Assembly (NCBI GenBank): GCA_023667385.1 | Contig: JAMPAE010000044.1 | Span: 1 to 10,048 of the forward strand | DNA length: 10,048 bases | DNA from: Ruminococcus sp. | GTDB taxonomy: Bacteria > Bacillota > Clostridia > Oscillospirales > Acutalibacteraceae | Direction of reading: 5' to 3' | Shown here: positions 6,698-10,048 of the stretch, one piece after another | How positions within the stretch are numbered: position 1 is the stretch's first letter | Layout of the letters: the number at the start of each line of letters is the position of its first letter | The notes under the pieces: generated by a model | What the model was told of the DNA's origin: nothing | Databases searched by the model: none | Seen by the model: only the letters and a program-made list of their open reading frames with translations | Position numbers and translations under genes: made by a program

Positions 6698-6726
6698 TTG
6701 CATTTTACGATATTTACTGATATACT
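6698..6726 (+). promoter_or_regulatory. Sigma-A type promoter for the LRR protein gene
   Basis: TTGCAT (6698-6703) and TATACT (6721-6726) are separated by 17 bases. The start would fall near 6733, giving a leader of about 33 bases before the ATG at 6766. Confidence 0.75.
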
Positions 6727-6752
6727 TATTAACACATTAATAAATAAAATTT

Positions 6753-6757
6753 GGAGG
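6753..6757 (+). promoter_or_regulatory. Ribosome binding site that sets the LRR protein start
   Basis: GGAGG lies 8 bases before ATG at 6766. The in-frame TTG at 6751 overlaps this site and has none of its own, and starting at 6766 gives a clean signal peptide. Confidence 0.88.
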
Positions 6758-6765
6758 AAAACGAA

Positions 6766-8700
6766 ATGAAAAAATTTTTGAGCGTACTTTTGGCAGCTAT
6801 TATGCTTTTCTGCATAATGCCAACTTCTGCCTTTGCCTCTGATGACTACGGCAATGTCATTGCAAGCGGAACCTGCGGCGCTGACCCTAACCCTGAATCT
6901 GTTACATGGACAAGATATGACAGCGGAACGCTTGTGTTCAGCGGCAACGGTGCTATGAGGGATTTTTTTAGATTTGATCAAAACTACTGCGAATATAAGA
7001 ATATCGATTATAATAATCAAGAGGTTGATACTAACCGTGTCATCATCAAAGACGGTATAACGTACATCGGCGAAAACTCATTTAGTGATTTTAGAACATT
7101 AAAAAGTGTTGAAATTGCAGGAAGTGTCATTGAAATAGGCAAATCTTCATTTGCTTCGTGTTACTCTTTGGAGAGTGTGTTAATTGGCGAAGGAACTGAA
7201 TTTATACACGATCATGCATTTATCTTATGCAAAAATCTTAACACAATACAACTTCCGACCACTTTAAAAATCATTGGCAATTCAGCATTTTCTACTTGTA
7301 TAAATTTAGATAATGTAACTCTCCCCAAAAATTTAATAACAATTGAACGAAATGCTTTTTTCAAAACAGAAATAACTTCACTTAATATTCCAGCTACTAC
7401 ATCCACATTAGATAATATAATTCTATCATACTATTTCAAATCATTTACCGTTGATAAAAATAATCCCTATTTTTGTACTGATAGCTACGGCGTATTATAC
7501 ACAAAAGATATGAAAACTCTGTTGAACTGTCCTTCTGGAATTACAATATCAACATATACCATTCCTAACACCGTAGAAAAAATTAATCCTTATGCTTTTG
7601 CTGGGTGTATAAATATCAAAAAGATTAATATGCCAAATTCAATCACATATATTGGCAGTCAAGCTTTCGATTCGTGTATCTCACTGGAATCAATAAATCT
7701 TTCTAATAATATTGCATTAATTAACGATTTCACTTTTAATGGATGTATATCTTTAAAGAATATTGAAATACCCAGTAGTGTAAAATATATTGGAGACAGT
7801 GCATTTAATGAGTGCCTTTCATTAAAGAATTTCACTATTTATAGTAACGACACGGAATTTAATGCTGAAAGCATTGGATACATATACATTAAACCCGCAA
7901 ATGATTACTCTATGGATAATGTTATTGATCTTTATAAAAAATATATGATTGCCGAAATTTCTAATGGCAAAATTATTTGTGGCGATCCTCTGGAATTTGA
8001 AGAATCTATAACCACGGTTAACCCTGACCAAGCCACCAAAGATACCTGCACAATCTACTGTCACCCCGGCTCAACGGCTGAAACATATGCAATTGAAAAC
8101 AAAGTAAGCTATGAAACCGTTCACTTCTTCGGTGACTGGACTTACGATTGGGATAACCTCGTCCGTGAGCACACTTGCAGCATTTGCAATAAGACTGAAA
8201 CCGAAGTACTTGAAGCAACGGAAAACGGCGGTGTTGAAATTGTTACACCCACCGAGCCCGATAAAAAGTTTGATGTTGAACAGGTTGAAGAAAACAGTAA
8301 TAATTATGTTATCATTCAAAACGCTGTTGGTGACAAAGGCGAAATCGTTAAAGCTTTCAATATTAGCCTCAAAAATAAAGACGGTGTTCATGTTCAACCA
8401 AACGGAACTGTTAAGGTTAAACTTCCGAATGACTGGAAGCATAATTCCTATAAGGTTTATCGCATTAATGATGACGGCACATATACCGACATGAACGCAT
8501 ACCGAGAGGGAAGTCATATCGTTTTTGAAACAGACCATTTCAGCTTATACGTTATTGTTGACGAGAGTGAGTCCGCTCCGGAAGAACCGACCAAACCTGC
8601 AAAATCCCCCTTTGAGTTCATCAACAACCTTATCAATTGGTTTAAAAACGTTATCAATAAAGTGAAAGAATTTTTTCGCTCTATCGGCGACAGAACATAA
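6766..8700 (+). CDS. Secreted BspA-like leucine-rich-repeat surface protein
   Basis: A 644-residue exported protein. The signal peptide is MKKFLSVLLAAIMLFCIMPTSAFA (1-24), with likely cleavage before S25. A short module with GTCG and TLVFSGNGAM (about 36-66) is common at the head of such proteins. About nine BspA-type repeats of roughly 23 residues follow (about 95-365), recognisable by xxAFxxCxxLxxIxI: for example SSFASCYSLESVLI and QAFDSCISLESINL. They are interrupted by the usual YFKSFTVDKNNPYFCTD insert. After GSTAETYAIEN come a short CSIC-containing segment and a beta-rich domain ending in FETDHFSLYVIVD. The C-terminus (about 610-644) is an amphipathic Trp/Phe/Lys helix with no LPXTG motif. 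Such proteins generally bind host or microbial surface ligands; the ligand here is unknown. The repeat region is clearly AT-richer than the gene's ends. Confidence 0.9.
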   Translation: MKKFLSVLLAAIMLFCIMPTSAFASDDYGNVIASGTCGADPNPESVTWTRYDSGTLVFSGNGAMRDFFRFDQNYCEYKNIDYNNQEVDTNRVIIKDGITYIGENSFSDFRTLKSVEIAGSVIEIGKSSFASCYSLESVLIGEGTEFIHDHAFILCKNLNTIQLPTTLKIIGNSAFSTCINLDNVTLPKNLITIERNAFFKTEITSLNIPATTSTLDNIILSYYFKSFTVDKNNPYFCTDSYGVLYTKDMKTLLNCPSGITISTYTIPNTVEKINPYAFAGCINIKKINMPNSITYIGSQAFDSCISLESINLSNNIALINDFTFNGCISLKNIEIPSSVKYIGDSAFNECLSLKNFTIYSNDTEFNAESIGYIYIKPANDYSMDNVIDLYKKYMIAEISNGKIICGDPLEFEESITTVNPDQATKDTCTIYCHPGSTAETYAIENKVSYETVHFFGDWTYDWDNLVREHTCSICNKTETEVLEATENGGVEIVTPTEPDKKFDVEQVEENSNNYVIIQNAVGDKGEIVKAFNISLKNKDGVHVQPNGTVKVKLPNDWKHNSYKVYRINDDGTYTDMNAYREGSHIVFETDHFSLYVIVDESESAPEEPTKPAKSPFEFINNLINWFKNVINKVKEFFRSIGDRT

Positions 8701-8704
8701 AACA

Positions 8705-8739
8705 AAAAATCACGGTTGCAATTAACAGCCGTGATTTTT
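8705..8739. terminator. Two-way hairpin terminator between convergent genes
   Basis: AAAAATCACGG (8705-8715) pairs with CCGTGATTTTT (8729-8739), extended at the inside by T-A and G-C pairs around a seven-base loop. The A-run and T-run flanks let it serve both the LRR gene (stop at 8700) and the minus-strand gene ending at 8756. Confidence 0.9.
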
Positions 8740-8755
8740 GCATTATTTTATTTTC

Positions 8756-10048
8756 TCAGTACTCCACGACACGGTTCTTGCCGGAACCATAGCAGGTGCA
8801 ATGGATTTGCCTTGCGGTGCGGTCGATTGAAACAATGTTGAAGGCGGTGTCTCTTGCCGTGTTCGCAACCTTGTTGAAAAACTGCATTTCGCCGAATACT
8901 TTGTCTGTGAAATTCGGATTGTTCTGCGAGAAGCTGACGTTCGGAATGCAAATGCGCTGAACAGTTGTCAGCGTTCCGTCTGTGTCTGAGCGAATGTAGC
9001 CTGATTTGAAGTTGTGCAGGTGCCCGTGGAACTGGCAAATGACCTCTGCACTGTTTTTGCCGCTGAAATCATAGCTCACCTGCCCACCCTCATGACTGAG
9101 TGAAAGTGAACTGCCGTTTAAATAGGCATTAAGCACCTTTGCCGCAGGCATGATTTTGTTGTAATCAAGCGGATGGTGCGATAAAATCACAATTCCCCAC
9201 TGCTCAGCGTTCGCTTTTGCAGAAAGATCAAGCGCTCCTGCAAACCATTGAAGCTGGCGTGCGCTGATACGCTCAATGTAATCGTTTGAATTAATCGTCA
9301 AGCCTTTGATTTCGGCAGTGTTTAGGCAGATAACACGAATTTTGTGCTCATCAAAATCACTGTAGCAATATCCGCTGACTTTGTTTTCATCATCAAAAAC
9401 GCCGTCATTGAATTTACCGAACAAGCTGTAAATTTGATTTTCATTGAGGTATTTTCCACTCGTACCACGGTTTTTCGTCAGATAATCATGCTCGCCGGGA
9501 GTACGGAAATTCGGAATACCTGCGCAGGCGTCACTGATGTGGCGATTGATTCTTGCAATCTCATTTTCTGAAAAGTCGCCCGTCAGGTCGCCGAGGATTG
9601 CGGCAAAATCCAACCTGATTGAATTTGCAAGCTCCTTTGCAGCCAAGCCGGCGTGTAAGGTGCTGATTTCATTTTGAGTGTTGCCTGTTAGCTCATGAAA
9701 ATCCGTCATTGCAAGGAAGGTCATGCAGCTTTTGCGCTGAAGCTCAATCAGTGTTTCCATCATGGTTTCGACCGCATCGTGTATGTATTGCGGAGCTGAA
9801 TCAGCAGAAGCTCCGTCTGCACCTTTAGGAATCCCAAGGTTTAACACGGGTGCTTGAGCAGTACCGCTGAGCGTTGCCGTTGCACTTGCACCGCTTTCAA
9901 GCGTACTCACTGTGCCGATTGAGATTGCGGGCGATATGCCGTCTTTGCCGTTTTCACCCCTCTCACCGTCTGCACCGTTTCTGACGTTAAAGTCCCTGCT
10001 GCCATCCTTGTCAGTAATTACAACTTTGTGTCCGTTGCTTTCCTCAAC
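8756..10048 (-). CDS. Phage-tail-like stalk fused to calcineurin-like metallophosphoesterase, 5' end missing
   Basis: The frame is open from the right edge, giving 430 visible residues; the true start is off the window. The first part has HKVVITDKDGSRDFNVRNG, then Gly-X-Y triplets (GADGERGENGKDG, about 25-37), then a block with SGTAQAPVLNLGIPKGADG (about 61-79). This resembles stalk modules in tail-fibre and minor structural proteins of Firmicute phages. From about residue 110 comes a metallophosphoesterase domain: TDFH (115-118), GDLTGD (153-158), GEHD (185-188), SHHP (290-293) and GHLH (342-345). The metal-binding Asp and His positions are present, but the usual Asn of GNH(D/E) is Glu186. 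There is no transmembrane segment in view. It could be a tail appendage that degrades a phosphodiester-linked surface polymer, or a chromosomal surface enzyme; the first is favoured by the stalk. The internal GTG at 9908-9910 is not needed as a start. Confidence 0.85.
   Translation of the reverse strand, partial: VEESNGHKVVITDKDGSRDFNVRNGADGERGENGKDGISPAISIGTVSTLESGASATATLSGTAQAPVLNLGIPKGADGASADSAPQYIHDAVETMMETLIELQRKSCMTFLAMTDFHELTGNTQNEISTLHAGLAAKELANSIRLDFAAILGDLTGDFSENEIARINRHISDACAGIPNFRTPGEHDYLTKNRGTSGKYLNENQIYSLFGKFNDGVFDDENKVSGYCYSDFDEHKIRVICLNTAEIKGLTINSNDYIERISARQLQWFAGALDLSAKANAEQWGIVILSHHPLDYNKIMPAAKVLNAYLNGSSLSLSHEGGQVSYDFSGKNSAEVICQFHGHLHNFKSGYIRSDTDGTLTTVQRICIPNVSFSQNNPNFTDKVFGEMQFFNKVANTARDTAFNIVSIDRTARQIHCTCYGSGKNRVVEY

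Noticed and set aside
6440..6703. 87-codon minus-strand frame across the tRNA-Thr region
   Set aside because: It is antisense to the tRNA; the apparent LLTGFEPVTSSLPRM peptide is a well-known false protein from tRNA complements.
6751..6765. TTG start for the LRR protein
   Set aside because: It overlaps the GGAGG ribosome site and would spoil the signal peptide; ATG 6766 is well placed.
8071..8538. 155-codon minus-strand frame under the LRR gene
   Set aside because: Asn/Ile/Phe-rich antisense shadow of the C-terminal domain, with no ribosome site or promoter.
1..10048. CRISPR array, insertion sequence or transposase
   Set aside because: No regularly spaced repeats, no terminal inverted repeats around a coding region and no transposase-like protein were seen.

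Overview
The window looks like the chromosome of a gut-type Firmicute, most likely a clostridium of the Oscillospiraceae/Ruminococcus kind. This is inferred from strong AGGAGG-type ribosome binding sites, near-consensus sigma-A promoters with 17-nt spacers, moderate GC in most genes, a BspA-type leucine-rich-repeat surface protein, an ECF sigma factor followed by a beta-propeller membrane protein, and a clostridial DHHW protein. No marker gene fixes the species.

Layout. Bases 1-2556 carry a two-gene polysaccharide O-acetylation operon: an MBOAT acyltransferase whose start lies off the left edge, and a membrane-anchored DHHW (AlgJ/AlgX-like) protein starting at GTG. A separate sigma-A promoter at 2560-2588 drives a class II Fic protein (2621-3358). 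A 14-bp hairpin separates it from a small minus-strand gene of unknown function ending in QDSDDL (3410-3646). The divergent intergenic space to its right holds an imperfect inverted repeat (3624-3720). Next come an ECF sigma factor (3788-4306) and a 705-residue single-pass membrane protein with a C-terminal beta-propeller (4333-6450), which form an operon closed by a terminator.

Bases 6451-6765 are packed with a terminator, a consensus promoter, a tRNA-Thr(GGT) gene, a second terminator and another promoter. That promoter drives a secreted BspA-like LRR protein (6766-8700), whose repeat region is far more AT-rich than its two ends. A two-sided hairpin separates it from a converging minus-strand gene (8756-10048) that runs off the right edge. 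This gene joins a phage-tail/collagen-like stalk to a calcineurin-like metallophosphoesterase domain.

Themes. Most genes concern the cell envelope or surface: glycan acetylation, an envelope-sensing sigma system, and a secreted LRR protein. The right-edge gene suggests that prophage or tail-related genes lie beyond the window, with the tRNA-Thr gene as a possible integration site. I see no clearly new multi-gene system. The best leads are the sigma/beta-propeller pair, the small QDSDDL protein with its inverted repeat, the composition mosaic in the LRR gene and the tail-phosphoesterase fusion.
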